Both the position numbers and the translations under genes were made by a program. From Ligaoa zhengdingensis (GTDB lineage Bacteria > Bacillota > Clostridia > Oscillospirales > Ruminococcaceae), in the NCBI RefSeq assembly GCF_014384885.1, contig NZ_JACRST010000025.1, forward strand, positions 1 to 15,285: 15,285 bases of DNA, read 5' to 3'. Of the stretch, positions 1-6,859 are shown piece by piece (the first letter of the stretch is position 1; every line of letters begins with the position of its first letter). Below the pieces are notes generated by a model, which did no database searches, was not told where the DNA came from, and saw only the letters and a program-made list of their open reading frames with translations.

Positions 1-14
1 CTGATGGCGCACCA
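1..14 (+). tRNA. possible 3' tail of a tRNA running in from upstream
   Basis: The first 14 bases end in CCA (12-14), one base before the tRNA-Glu, which fits a tandem tRNA cluster with encoded CCA ends. Positions 4-10 would be the 3' acceptor strand and A11 the discriminator. The 5' part lies outside the window, so pairing and amino acid identity cannot be tested. Confidence 0.4.
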
Positions 15-15
15 T

Positions 16-90
16 GGCCCGTTGGTCAAGCGGTTAAGACACCGGCCTCTCACGCCGGTAACGCGGGTTCGATTCCCGCACGGGTCACCA
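16..90 (+). tRNA. tRNA-Glu (anticodon CTC)
   Basis: A full cloverleaf can be drawn. The acceptor strand GGCCCGT (16-22) pairs with ACGGGTC (80-86) with one G-T wobble, followed by discriminator A87 and an encoded CCA (88-90). The anticodon stem CCGGC/GCCGG (42-46/54-58) closes a seven-base loop with CTC at 49-51, which reads GAG for glutamate. The T loop GTTCGATTC is canonical. It is the first complete gene of a tRNA-5S-tRNA cluster and must be co-transcribed from a promoter upstream of the window. Confidence 0.95.
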
Positions 91-115
91 TTCTTTTTTG
101 TTCTTTTTTCAATTT

Positions 116-234
116 AGTCGGTGTTTATGACGCTGAGGATCCACCCGTTCCCATACCGAACACGGCAGTTAAGCTCAGCGGTGCCCAAAATACTTGGTGG
201 GAAGCTGCCTGGGAAGATAGGTCGATGCCGACAC
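116..234 (+). rRNA. rrf: 5S ribosomal RNA
   Basis: The segment carries the 5S hallmarks: the internal CCCGTTCCCATACCGAACAC block (about 147-166), the TTAAGCTC segment (about 170-177), and GTCGG near the 5' end pairing with CCGAC at 228-232 to form helix I. Length is about 119 nt, normal for 5S. The exact ends are estimated from helix I. It lies between tRNA-Glu and tRNA-Asn; no 23S is visible, so it is either the distal end of an rRNA operon separated from 23S by tRNAs, or a free-standing 5S in a tRNA array. Confidence 0.92.
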
Positions 235-285
235 TCACGTTTGTCTGTTTCTCTTTTCTGAGATCCAGACTTTCGTGCTTTATAT

Positions 286-361
286 TCCTCCTTAGCTCAG
301 TTGGTAGAGCATGCGGCTGTTAACCGCAGGGTCGTTGGTTCGAGTCCAACAGGGGGAGCCA
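286..361 (+). tRNA. tRNA-Asn (anticodon GTT)
   Basis: The acceptor strand TCCTCCT (286-292) pairs with AGGGGGA (351-357), with discriminator G358 and an encoded CCA (359-361). The D arm TAGCTCAGTTGGTAGAGC is canonical, the anticodon loop reads CTGTTAA between TGCGG and CCGCA, and the T arm contains GGTTCGAGTCC. Anticodon GTT specifies asparagine. It is the last gene of the RNA cluster, two bases before a strong terminator hairpin. Confidence 0.95.
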
Positions 362-363
362 GA

Positions 364-397
364 AAACAGGTCATCCAATCGGGTGGCCTGTTTTTTT
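364..397 (+). terminator. rho-independent terminator of the tRNA/5S cluster, possibly bidirectional
   Basis: A 13-bp stem (364-376 with 381-393, two G-T wobbles) closes a four-base AATC loop and runs into seven T residues (391-397). On the minus strand the same hairpin is also followed by a short T run, so it can also stop the leftward gene whose stop codon (371-373) lies inside the stem. Confidence 0.92.
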
Positions 398-910
398 GTA
401 CGTCGAATCGAAGCGGCTTGTGCAGCGCGCTGTATGCTCGCGCAGCCGCAGCAGGCGGCAGCGGTTGTAGCGCTGGATCAGGGCGAAGGGCAGGTTGCAC
501 AGAAGGAAAAACGCCGCGATCGAGCCGTATAGAGGTAGATATTCAGCGGGGTGCTCTTCCGCCAGGCAGAACAGCAGGGATAAAAACCCCAAGACGCCGA
601 TGGCTTCGTGGATGATTTCCGCGCGGCAGGTGTTGAAAAGGAAGGTCTCGAGATAGGCGGCGTTCCAGTCGGAACGGAAATGCCGCTTGTCAAAATCCCG
701 GTTGAACTGTGGCAGCCGGTCTTTCCAACGGTTTAGCCGGATCGACCGATAGAAGATCATTTCGCGCGCCTTCACGCGGAAAAATGGCCGCTGTGGGTCG
801 AACATCCGCGTTTGCAGCGGCTTCGGCAGGGCGGTGATGATAAAGGCAGTGCCAAAGTGCAGGCCGACCCAAAACGCTGTATTGAAGAGAGTCATCCATA
901 GGGCTGTCAT
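371..910 (-). CDS. small membrane protein resembling CrtO-type glycosyl-diaponeurosporenoate acyltransferase
   Basis: A 179-residue protein with an N-terminal hydrophobic segment (about 1-30) and a second pair of hydrophobic stretches (about 105-145). The core pattern is what I recognise from the staphyloxanthin acyltransferase family: RLNRWKDRLP, then F-KRHF, a YLETFLFNT-RAE-IHE block and a C-terminal LPFALIQRYNRCRLLRL. Family members of similar length acylate glycosylated carotenoids at the membrane, but many homologues lie in genomes without that pathway, and no carotenoid gene is visible here, so the substrate is unknown. The start ATG at 908-910 follows a GGGGGT stretch. It is downstream of ychF on the same strand, but a terminator-like hairpin separates them. 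Its last nine codons form one arm of the tRNA-cluster terminator. Family call is by motif memory only. Confidence 0.7.
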   Translation of the reverse strand: MTALWMTLFNTAFWVGLHFGTAFIITALPKPLQTRMFDPQRPFFRVKAREMIFYRSIRLNRWKDRLPQFNRDFDKRHFRSDWNAAYLETFLFNTCRAEIIHEAIGVLGFLSLLFCLAEEHPAEYLPLYGSIAAFFLLCNLPFALIQRYNRCRLLRLREHTARCTSRFDSTYKKTGHPIG

Positions 911-931
911 AGCCGCACCCCCTATTTCTTC

Positions 932-976
932 AGAAAAGGAAAACAGGCCCGGGGGGATTGCGCCGCCTCGAGCCTG
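932..976 (-). terminator. probable rho-independent terminator after ychF
   Basis: On the minus strand an 11-bp stem with one mismatch (966-976 pairing with 944-954) is followed by a T-rich tract (TTTTCCTTTT, about 934-943). It sits 22 bases beyond the ychF stop and before the next minus-strand gene, so readthrough into that gene is probably partial. Confidence 0.6.
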
Positions 977-998
977 ACTGTTATCAATTGTTATCCCA

Positions 999-2096
<1,098 letters not shown>

Positions 2097-2404
2097 ATAT
2101 CCTCATATCTCCTTTGTTTATGCGGTTTTTTGGTGATGGAACAGCGGGTTTTACACCATGGTTTGAGATAAGGTTTCCGCCTCTTTGCAGTAGCGCCGGT
2201 TTGCGTACACTTTTTCCAATAGTTCATAGGCTCGGTTTGTCAGGGGAAAAGGGCCCCATGCAACAACATATATTGTAACATGTGGACCTTTTTTTCTCAA
2301 GAGTGTAGGTGATCTCAGATGATCAATTTACTGCTGATGAACTGCTCAAATTCTTTGCGTTTGACCAGTTTTTTAGTACCGATTTGTTTGAGAAACTATG
2401 GGCA
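2097..2404. other. intergenic gap of about 300 bp with only remnant-like open frames
   Basis: No gene with a start and ribosome site is visible. On the minus strand an open frame runs from about 2325 down to a TAA at 2151-2153 with natural-looking composition (for example YVVAWGPFPLTNRAYELLEK), but it has no ATG start before a stop. On the plus strand a 45-codon frame (GTG 2309 to TAG 2444) lacks a Shine-Dalgarno and runs through the hsd promoter. Either could be a decayed gene edge left by insertion of the restriction block. The ychF promoter must lie here on the minus strand, but I see no confident -35/-10 pair. Confidence 0.35.
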
Positions 2405-2433
2405 TTGCGGATTCTGTCAAAATATCCTATAAT
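2405..2433 (+). promoter_or_regulatory. probable sigma-A promoter of the hsd operon
   Basis: A perfect -10 TATAAT (2428-2433) is preceded at an exact 17-bp spacing by TTGCGG (2405-2410), which matches the first three bases of the -35 consensus. It lies 46 bases upstream of the first start codon (2479) and is the only good promoter before hsdS1, so it probably drives the whole 7.8-kb operon. Confidence 0.7.
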
Positions 2434-2466
2434 AAAACTGGATTAGTGGATATTTTTGAGAGATTG

Positions 2467-2536
2467 AGGAGACGCAGCATGATAACTGGGGCAATCAGGA
2501 ATAAAGTAGATAAAATTTGGACGGACATTTGGGCGG
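2467..2536 (+). repeat. 70-bp direct repeat, copy 1 (hsdM leader and start)
   Basis: Matches 3741-3810 base for base with one difference (G versus A in codon 7). It includes the Shine-Dalgarno AGGAG, the hsdM start codon and the first 19 codons. Offset between copies is 1274 bp. The repeat ends exactly at a GGCGG that also occurs at 5264-5268 near the hsdM 3' end. Confidence 0.97.
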
Positions 2537-2556
2537 AGCTGGAGGAAATGCTGTGA
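2479..2556 (+). pseudogene. mini-hsdM: internally deleted hsdM remnant, 25 codons
   Basis: The frame encodes 19 residues identical to the HsdM N-terminus except I-R-N for I-K-N, then jumps to ELEEML, which is the HsdM C-terminus, and stops with TGA (2554-2556). Compared with the intact hsdM, the missing part runs between GGCGG at 3806-3810 and GGCGG at 5264-5268, 1458 bp or exactly 486 codons, so the deletion is in frame. The peptide contains no methyltransferase motif and cannot methylate DNA. It retains the upstream Shine-Dalgarno and the terminal GGAGGA that serves hsdS1, and its stop overlaps the hsdS1 start (TGATG). Its likely remaining role is to load ribosomes for coupled translation of hsdS1. 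I call it a remnant with possible leader function; a functional micropeptide cannot be excluded. Confidence 0.9.
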
Positions 2557-3731
2557 TGGCGAGATTGAGGGATGTTTTTGAATGCCAAATCACTGGTGAA
2601 TGGGGCAGTGAATGTGCTGAAAATGAAATCGGCATCAAAGTATTGCGGACTACTAATTTTACACCCCAAGGCAGAATCAATTATGACGATATTGTGGTAC
2701 GAAGTATCAATGAATCCAAAGTCGAAAAGAAAAGACTTCATTATGGTGACATTATCCTAGAGAAATCAGGTGGAACGGAAAAAACACCAGTTGGCCGGGT
2801 AGTGTTTTGTGATGAATCTATTGAAGAGAGTATATATTTGTGCAATAATTTCACCCAAGCAATGCGGGTAAATCAAGCCATAGCCATTCCAAGATATGTG
2901 TTTTATTTTATGTGGAATCTCCACTATTCCGGAAAAACAGACTTGCTACAGAATAAAACCACTGGTATCCGCAACTTGCAAGTAAAATCATATTTGAATG
3001 AAAACTGTCCCCTGCCTTCCCTCGGCGAGCAGTGCAAAATTGCGGCGGTGCTGGACAAGGTCAGCGACCTCATTGCCAAGCGCCGCCGGCAGCTTGCCAA
3101 GCTGGATGAACTGGTCAAATCCCGCTTTATCGAGATGTTTGGTGAGGGCAATTATTCCAATGTAGCTTTAATTGATATTATAGCCGAAGGTGCAGGCTTA
3201 TCCTACGGAATTGTACAGCCAGGCGATGATGGAACTGGTGATATGGGTGTCCTCCGCCCTGTAGATTTGGTGAACGGGAAAATATCCACAGCATCAATAA
3301 AGTACATAGAGCGTTCTATTGGAGACGGATTCAGAAAAACCGAGCTAACTGGCGATGAATTGCTTATTACAGTGCGAGGAACAACAGGTGTTACAGCATT
3401 AACCGATACACGATTTAGAGGAATGAATGTAACTCGTGGCATTGCAGTTATTCGCTATGATCGCAATAAAACAAATCCCGTGTATCTTAATGTGTATCTC
3501 AACACTGAGGAAAGCCAGCGATATATACAGGAACATACAAGAGGTGCAACACTTCAGCAAATTAACTTGTCCGATTTGCGAATTCAACCAATTATGGTGC
3601 CCCCAATCGAGCTACAAGAGCGATTTGCCGACTTCGTTGAGCAAACCGACAAATCAAAAGCAGCTATTCAAAAAAGCCTGGAAACGCTGGAAACGCTGAA
3701 AAAAGCACTGATGCAACAATATTTTGGATGA
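2556..3731 (+). CDS. hsdS: type I restriction-modification specificity subunit HsdS (first copy)
   Basis: A 391-residue DNA-recognition subunit. It has two target recognition domains (about 1-155 and 200-355), each followed by a conserved helical spacer. The central spacer reads VLDKVSDLIAKRRRQLAKLDELVKSRFIEMFG and the C-terminal one VEQTDKSKAAIQ...LKKALMQQYFG. HsdS binds the bipartite DNA site and bridges two HsdM subunits. I chose ATG 2556, which overlaps the mini-hsdM stop; an in-frame GTG at 2553, equivalent to the hsdS2 start, is an alternative. The Shine-Dalgarno GGAGGA (2541-2546) lies inside the mini-hsdM tail. Both recognition domains differ from those of hsdS2 and are AT-richer than hsdM, as expected for horizontally exchanged specificity segments. 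The gene looks intact; its methyltransferase partner would have to be the HsdM encoded downstream. Confidence 0.95.
   Translation: MARLRDVFECQITGEWGSECAENEIGIKVLRTTNFTPQGRINYDDIVVRSINESKVEKKRLHYGDIILEKSGGTEKTPVGRVVFCDESIEESIYLCNNFTQAMRVNQAIAIPRYVFYFMWNLHYSGKTDLLQNKTTGIRNLQVKSYLNENCPLPSLGEQCKIAAVLDKVSDLIAKRRRQLAKLDELVKSRFIEMFGEGNYSNVALIDIIAEGAGLSYGIVQPGDDGTGDMGVLRPVDLVNGKISTASIKYIERSIGDGFRKTELTGDELLITVRGTTGVTALTDTRFRGMNVTRGIAVIRYDRNKTNPVYLNVYLNTEESQRYIQEHTRGATLQQINLSDLRIQPIMVPPIELQERFADFVEQTDKSKAAIQKSLETLETLKKALMQQYFG
3053..3142 (+). repeat. hsdS central spacer repeat, copy 1
   Basis: A 90-bp segment that aligns without gaps to 5731-5820 with 8 mismatches (about 91% identity). It encodes the central conserved helix between the two recognition domains and is flanked on both sides by unrelated sequence, so it is a possible crossover site for recognition-domain exchange. 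Confidence 0.95.
3633..3727 (+). repeat. hsdS 3' end repeat, copy 1
   Basis: A 95-bp segment that aligns without gaps to 6326-6420 with 9 mismatches (about 90% identity). It encodes the C-terminal conserved helix of HsdS. Conservation resumes here right after the divergent second recognition domain. Confidence 0.95.
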
Positions 3732-3740
3732 CAGTCTGAA

Positions 3741-3810
3741 AGGAGACGCAGCATGATAACTGGGGCAATCAAGAATAAAGTAGATAAAATTTGGACGGAC
3801 ATTTGGGCGG
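3741..3810 (+). repeat. 70-bp direct repeat, copy 2 (hsdM leader and start)
   Basis: Second copy of the 2467-2536 repeat, in the same orientation, here part of the intact hsdM. Homologous recombination between the copies would remove 1274 bp containing mini-hsdM and all of hsdS1 and would leave promoter, hsdM and hsdS2 correctly joined. Confidence 0.97.
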
Positions 3811-5288
3811 GGGGAATAACCAATCCCTTGACGGTGATCGAGCAGCTCACCTATTTGATGTTTATTCGCTCGCTGGATGAGAAGGAGCTGGAGAACGAGG
3901 CTTTTGAAAATCTGACGGGCCAGCCGGTCGAAAAAATTTTCCCGCAATCGGAACAGGGACAGGCCATGCGGTGGAGCCGCTTTCAGGAGCGCGACCCCCG
4001 GGAGATGTTCGACGTCCTTTCCCGCCGGGTGTTCCCCGCTATCAAGCAGATGCGCGGCGGCAAGCTGCCGGAGCTGGATGCAGATGGAAATATCATCGAG
4101 CCGGATGACGGAGCTTTTGATGAAAAATCCACCGATGTGACGGCCTTCTCCCGTTATATGGAGGACGCCATGTTTTTGATCCCCACCCCGCAGGTACTGC
4201 AAAAAATTGTCACCGGCCTGGAGGACCTTTATGAGCACGACCTGGCAGGATTGGATATGCAGGGAGATTTGTACGAGTATATGCTCAGCAAACTCTCCAC
4301 TGCCGGGCAAAACGGCCAATTCCGTACTCCCAAGCATATCCGGGAGATGATGGTGGAACTGGTGCCGCCCACCCCGGATGATAAAATCTGCGACCCCGCA
4401 TGTGGCACAGCGGGCTTTTTGGTGTCTGCGGCGGAATCCGTCCGCAGGCGGTTTGAATCCACCATGACGCCGGAACAGTGGAAGCATTTTGCAGGGGAGA
4501 TGTTCACCGGCTTTGACACCGACCGCACCATGCTGCGCATCTCTGCCATGAACCTGATGCTCCATTCCATCACCCACCCGGAGATCGACTACAAGGACAG
4601 CGTTTCTAAGCAGAACAACATCGCCGGCCAGTTTGATGTGGTGCTGGCAAACCCGCCCTTTAAGGGCACGGTGGACGCCGAGAGCATTCACGACAACCTC
4701 AAGGCTGTCACCAACACCAAGAAAACCGAGCTGCTGTTTTTGGCGCTGTTCCTGCGGCTGCTCAAGAAGGGCGGCCGGTGCGCTTGCATCGTGCCGGATG
4801 GGGTGTTGTTCGGTTCCTCCAAGGCCCACCAGGCCATCCGCAGGGAGTTGGTGGAGAATCACCAGCTTCAAGCGGTGATCTCCATGCCCTCCGGCGTGTT
4901 CAAGCCCTATGCCGGGGTTTCCACCGCGGTGCTGGTGTTCACCAAAACCGGCGCAGGCGGTACGGAAAACGTGTGGTTTTACGATATGAAGGCCGACGGT
5001 TTTTCCCTGGACGACAAGCGCAGTGAGACCCAGGAAAACGACATCCCCGACATCATCGAGCGGTTCCGCCATTTGGACAAGGAAGCCGGCCGCCAGCGCA
5101 CCGAGCAGAGTTTTCTGGTGCCAAAAGAGGAGATTGCCGGAAATAACTATGACCTTTCCATCAACAAGTACAAAAAGGTGGAGTATGTGCCGGTGGAATA
5201 TCCTTCGACCGCTGAGATTATGGCAGACCTGCACGAGCTGGAGCTGGAGATCACCGAAGGGCTGGCGGAGCTGGAGGAGATGTTGTGA
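3753..5288 (+). CDS. hsdM: type I restriction-modification DNA adenine methyltransferase subunit HsdM
   Basis: A 511-residue methyltransferase, a normal length for HsdM. The N-terminal helical domain (about 1-150) begins with the typical ITNPLTVIEQLTYLMFIRSLDE. The SAM-binding motif I DPACGTAGFL is near residue 214 and the catalytic NPPF motif IV near 300, the signature of gamma-type N6-adenine methyltransferases. Two HsdM with one HsdS form the modification enzyme; adding HsdR gives the restriction complex. The ATG at 3753 follows AAAGGAG by seven bases, 21 bases after the hsdS1 stop. Its 3' end overlaps hsdS2 by four bases, so the two are translationally coupled. It is the only full hsdM, so it presumably serves both specificity subunits. 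Base composition is clearly more GC-rich than in the flanking hsdS recognition domains. Confidence 0.97.
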   Translation: MITGAIKNKVDKIWTDIWAGGITNPLTVIEQLTYLMFIRSLDEKELENEAFENLTGQPVEKIFPQSEQGQAMRWSRFQERDPREMFDVLSRRVFPAIKQMRGGKLPELDADGNIIEPDDGAFDEKSTDVTAFSRYMEDAMFLIPTPQVLQKIVTGLEDLYEHDLAGLDMQGDLYEYMLSKLSTAGQNGQFRTPKHIREMMVELVPPTPDDKICDPACGTAGFLVSAAESVRRRFESTMTPEQWKHFAGEMFTGFDTDRTMLRISAMNLMLHSITHPEIDYKDSVSKQNNIAGQFDVVLANPPFKGTVDAESIHDNLKAVTNTKKTELLFLALFLRLLKKGGRCACIVPDGVLFGSSKAHQAIRRELVENHQLQAVISMPSGVFKPYAGVSTAVLVFTKTGAGGTENVWFYDMKADGFSLDDKRSETQENDIPDIIERFRHLDKEAGRQRTEQSFLVPKEEIAGNNYDLSINKYKKVEYVPVEYPSTAEIMADLHELELEITEGLAELEEML

Positions 5289-6424
5289 TTATAAAAATTG
5301 AAGAGGTGATCTCTGAATATTCTGTCCGCAATAAGTCTAATGAGGATATTCCCGTTTACAGCGTGACAAATGAAAAAGGGTTCTGTACTGGATACTTTAG
5401 CAAAGAAGTTGCCAGTAAGGATAAATCAACATATAAAATTGTTCCGAAGGGGTATTTTGCATATAACCCTTCTCGTATCAATGTAGGGTCTATAGATTGG
5501 CAGAAATACGAGGCCAGAGTTATTGTCAGTCCTCTTTATATTGTTTTTAGTGTTTCCGACCGGCTCGACCAGCAGTATCTCCTTCACTACCTTAAAAGTG
5601 ACATAATGCTATCCTTTATCAAGGAATATGCAACTGGCAGTGTTAGAGATAATTTGAAGCTATCCGATCTCGGAAAATTTCCAATCAATCTTCGCCCAAT
5701 GGAAGAACAGCGGCGGATTGCTGCCACTTTGGACAAGGTCAGCGACCTCATTGCCAAGCGCCACCATCAGCTGGACAAGCTGGATGAATTGGTCAAATCC
5801 CGCTTTATCGAACTGTTTGGGGAGCCAATGACAAATCCGAAGAAGTGGCCTGTTTATGAATTATCAAAATATATTCGGTTTCTTACTTCAGGATCGCGGG
5901 GGTGGGCGAAGTACTTTACTGATGAAGGAGAATACTTCATTACAATCAAGAATGTAAAAAACTGCCGGATAACGCTTGATGATGTACAATACATTGTCCC
6001 GCCGGATAATGCGGAGGCAAAGCGTACTAGGGTGCAAGAAGGAGACCTCCTGATTAGCATTACTGCGGACTTAGGTCGAACTGGTATCGTAACCAAGGAA
6101 ATTGCCGATTATGGTGGGTACATAAATCAACATTTAACTTGTATACGATTGAATCAGGCATATGTACGGCCTTTGTATGTAGCATATTACATGGAAAGCG
6201 ATGCAGGTAGAGAACAGTTCCAATCCAAAAACCAAAGTGCGGTTAAAGCTGGACTGAATTTTAATTCGATTAACACACTACGTCTGATAGTGCCGCCAGT
6301 CGAGTTGCAGGATACATTTATCGCTTTCGTTGAGCAGACCGACAAATCAAAATTGGCTATTCAAAAAAGCCTTGAAACGCTGGAAACGCTGAAAAAGGCG
6401 CTGATGCAGCAGTATTTTGGGTAA
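5285..6424 (+). CDS. hsdS: type I restriction-modification specificity subunit HsdS (second copy)
   Basis: A 379-residue specificity subunit with two recognition domains (about 1-145 and 185-345). The spacers match those of the first HsdS: central TLDKVSDLIAKRHHQLDKLDELVKSRFIELFG and C-terminal VEQTDKSKLAIQ...LKKALMQQYFG. The start is GTG 5285, overlapping the hsdM stop by four bases (GTGA), with GGAGGAG (5273-5279) inside the hsdM 3' end as Shine-Dalgarno. No in-frame ATG lies close by. The first recognition domain (IKIEEVISEYSVRNKS start) and the second (SRGWAKYF, SITADLGRTGIV) show no obvious likeness to those of hsdS1, so the DNA target should differ. It is intact by length and by both spacers. 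Because it directly follows the functional hsdM it is the likely default specificity. Confidence 0.95.
   Translation: MIIKIEEVISEYSVRNKSNEDIPVYSVTNEKGFCTGYFSKEVASKDKSTYKIVPKGYFAYNPSRINVGSIDWQKYEARVIVSPLYIVFSVSDRLDQQYLLHYLKSDIMLSFIKEYATGSVRDNLKLSDLGKFPINLRPMEEQRRIAATLDKVSDLIAKRHHQLDKLDELVKSRFIELFGEPMTNPKKWPVYELSKYIRFLTSGSRGWAKYFTDEGEYFITIKNVKNCRITLDDVQYIVPPDNAEAKRTRVQEGDLLISITADLGRTGIVTKEIADYGGYINQHLTCIRLNQAYVRPLYVAYYMESDAGREQFQSKNQSAVKAGLNFNSINTLRLIVPPVELQDTFIAFVEQTDKSKLAIQKSLETLETLKKALMQQYFG
5731..5820 (+). repeat. hsdS central spacer repeat, copy 2
   Basis: Partner of 3053-3142, same orientation, offset 2678 bp, 8 mismatches in 90. A crossover here would fuse the first recognition domain of hsdS1 to the second of hsdS2 but would also delete hsdM. 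Confidence 0.95.
6326..6420 (+). repeat. hsdS 3' end repeat, copy 2
   Basis: Partner of 3633-3727, same orientation, offset 2693 bp, 9 mismatches in 95. It covers the last 31 codons of hsdS2 before its TAA (6422-6424). Confidence 0.95.
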
Positions 6425-6456
6425 TTAAAATAGAGTGATTAAAGGAGATGCAGCCC

Positions 6457-6831
6457 ATGAAAAAATCGGAATTTAAGGCAAAGGTATATGAACTTTTTGA
6501 TACCGATATTGAAGGGATGACTCATGAAGAAAAAGTGCAGTACATAGAAAAGCTCGTTTTTGATTATCAACGCGACAGGGATGATTTAAGGGAGAAACCA
6601 AACAGCGGAAAACCATGGAAAGATGCTGAATTGATGCTGATTCTTAACGACGCCTCAACAGTTGCAAATTGTGTCAAGTTTGCAAAAATATTCGGTCGAG
6701 GGTATGGAAGTATTGAACAGATTTATCGTTGGGCATCTACACCTCAAAAGAGTATAAAAGGCCGCCGTGAAACAGATGCGTTTATTGAGCAAATCAAACG
6801 TATAGCAAAAGAATTAGGTAGAAGAGCCTAA
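6457..6831 (+). CDS. small protein of unknown function in the hsd operon, with Myb/SANT-like helical segment
   Basis: A 124-residue soluble, charged protein. I start it at ATG 6457 because AAAGGAG (6441-6447) lies nine bases upstream; an in-frame ATG at 6448 would abut the Shine-Dalgarno. Residues about 1-45 look helical and acidic. Residues about 48-95 contain KPWKDAELMLIL, then a linker, then FAKIFGRGYGSIEQIYRWA. The pattern of a tryptophan, an acidic E-L helix, and an F-GR--GSI--IYRW helix recalls Myb/SANT or helix-turn-helix DNA-binding units, but this is a resemblance only. There is no signal peptide or membrane segment. It lies 32 bases after hsdS2 and 28 bases before hsdR in the same direction, so it is co-transcribed. 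A regulator, an accessory subunit and a passenger gene are all possible; no function is established. Confidence 0.85.
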   Translation: MKKSEFKAKVYELFDTDIEGMTHEEKVQYIEKLVFDYQRDRDDLREKPNSGKPWKDAELMLILNDASTVANCVKFAKIFGRGYGSIEQIYRWASTPQKSIKGRRETDAFIEQIKRIAKELGRRA

Positions 6832-6859
6832 AATAGCAACCATGAGAATGGGAGGAGAA

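Noticed and set aside
2309..2446. 45-codon plus-strand frame VISDDQFTADELLK...
   Set aside because: GTG start without Shine-Dalgarno, and it overlaps the hsd promoter; kept only as part of the gap description.
3654..5234. 526-codon minus-strand open frame opposite hsdM
   Set aside because: It is a shadow of the GC-rich hsdM codon pattern, with His/Leu/Gly-rich composition and no domain.
2556..6424. Invertase-driven phase-variable hsdS locus
   Set aside because: Both hsdS copies and all repeats are in direct orientation and no recombinase gene is present, so the inverting type does not apply.
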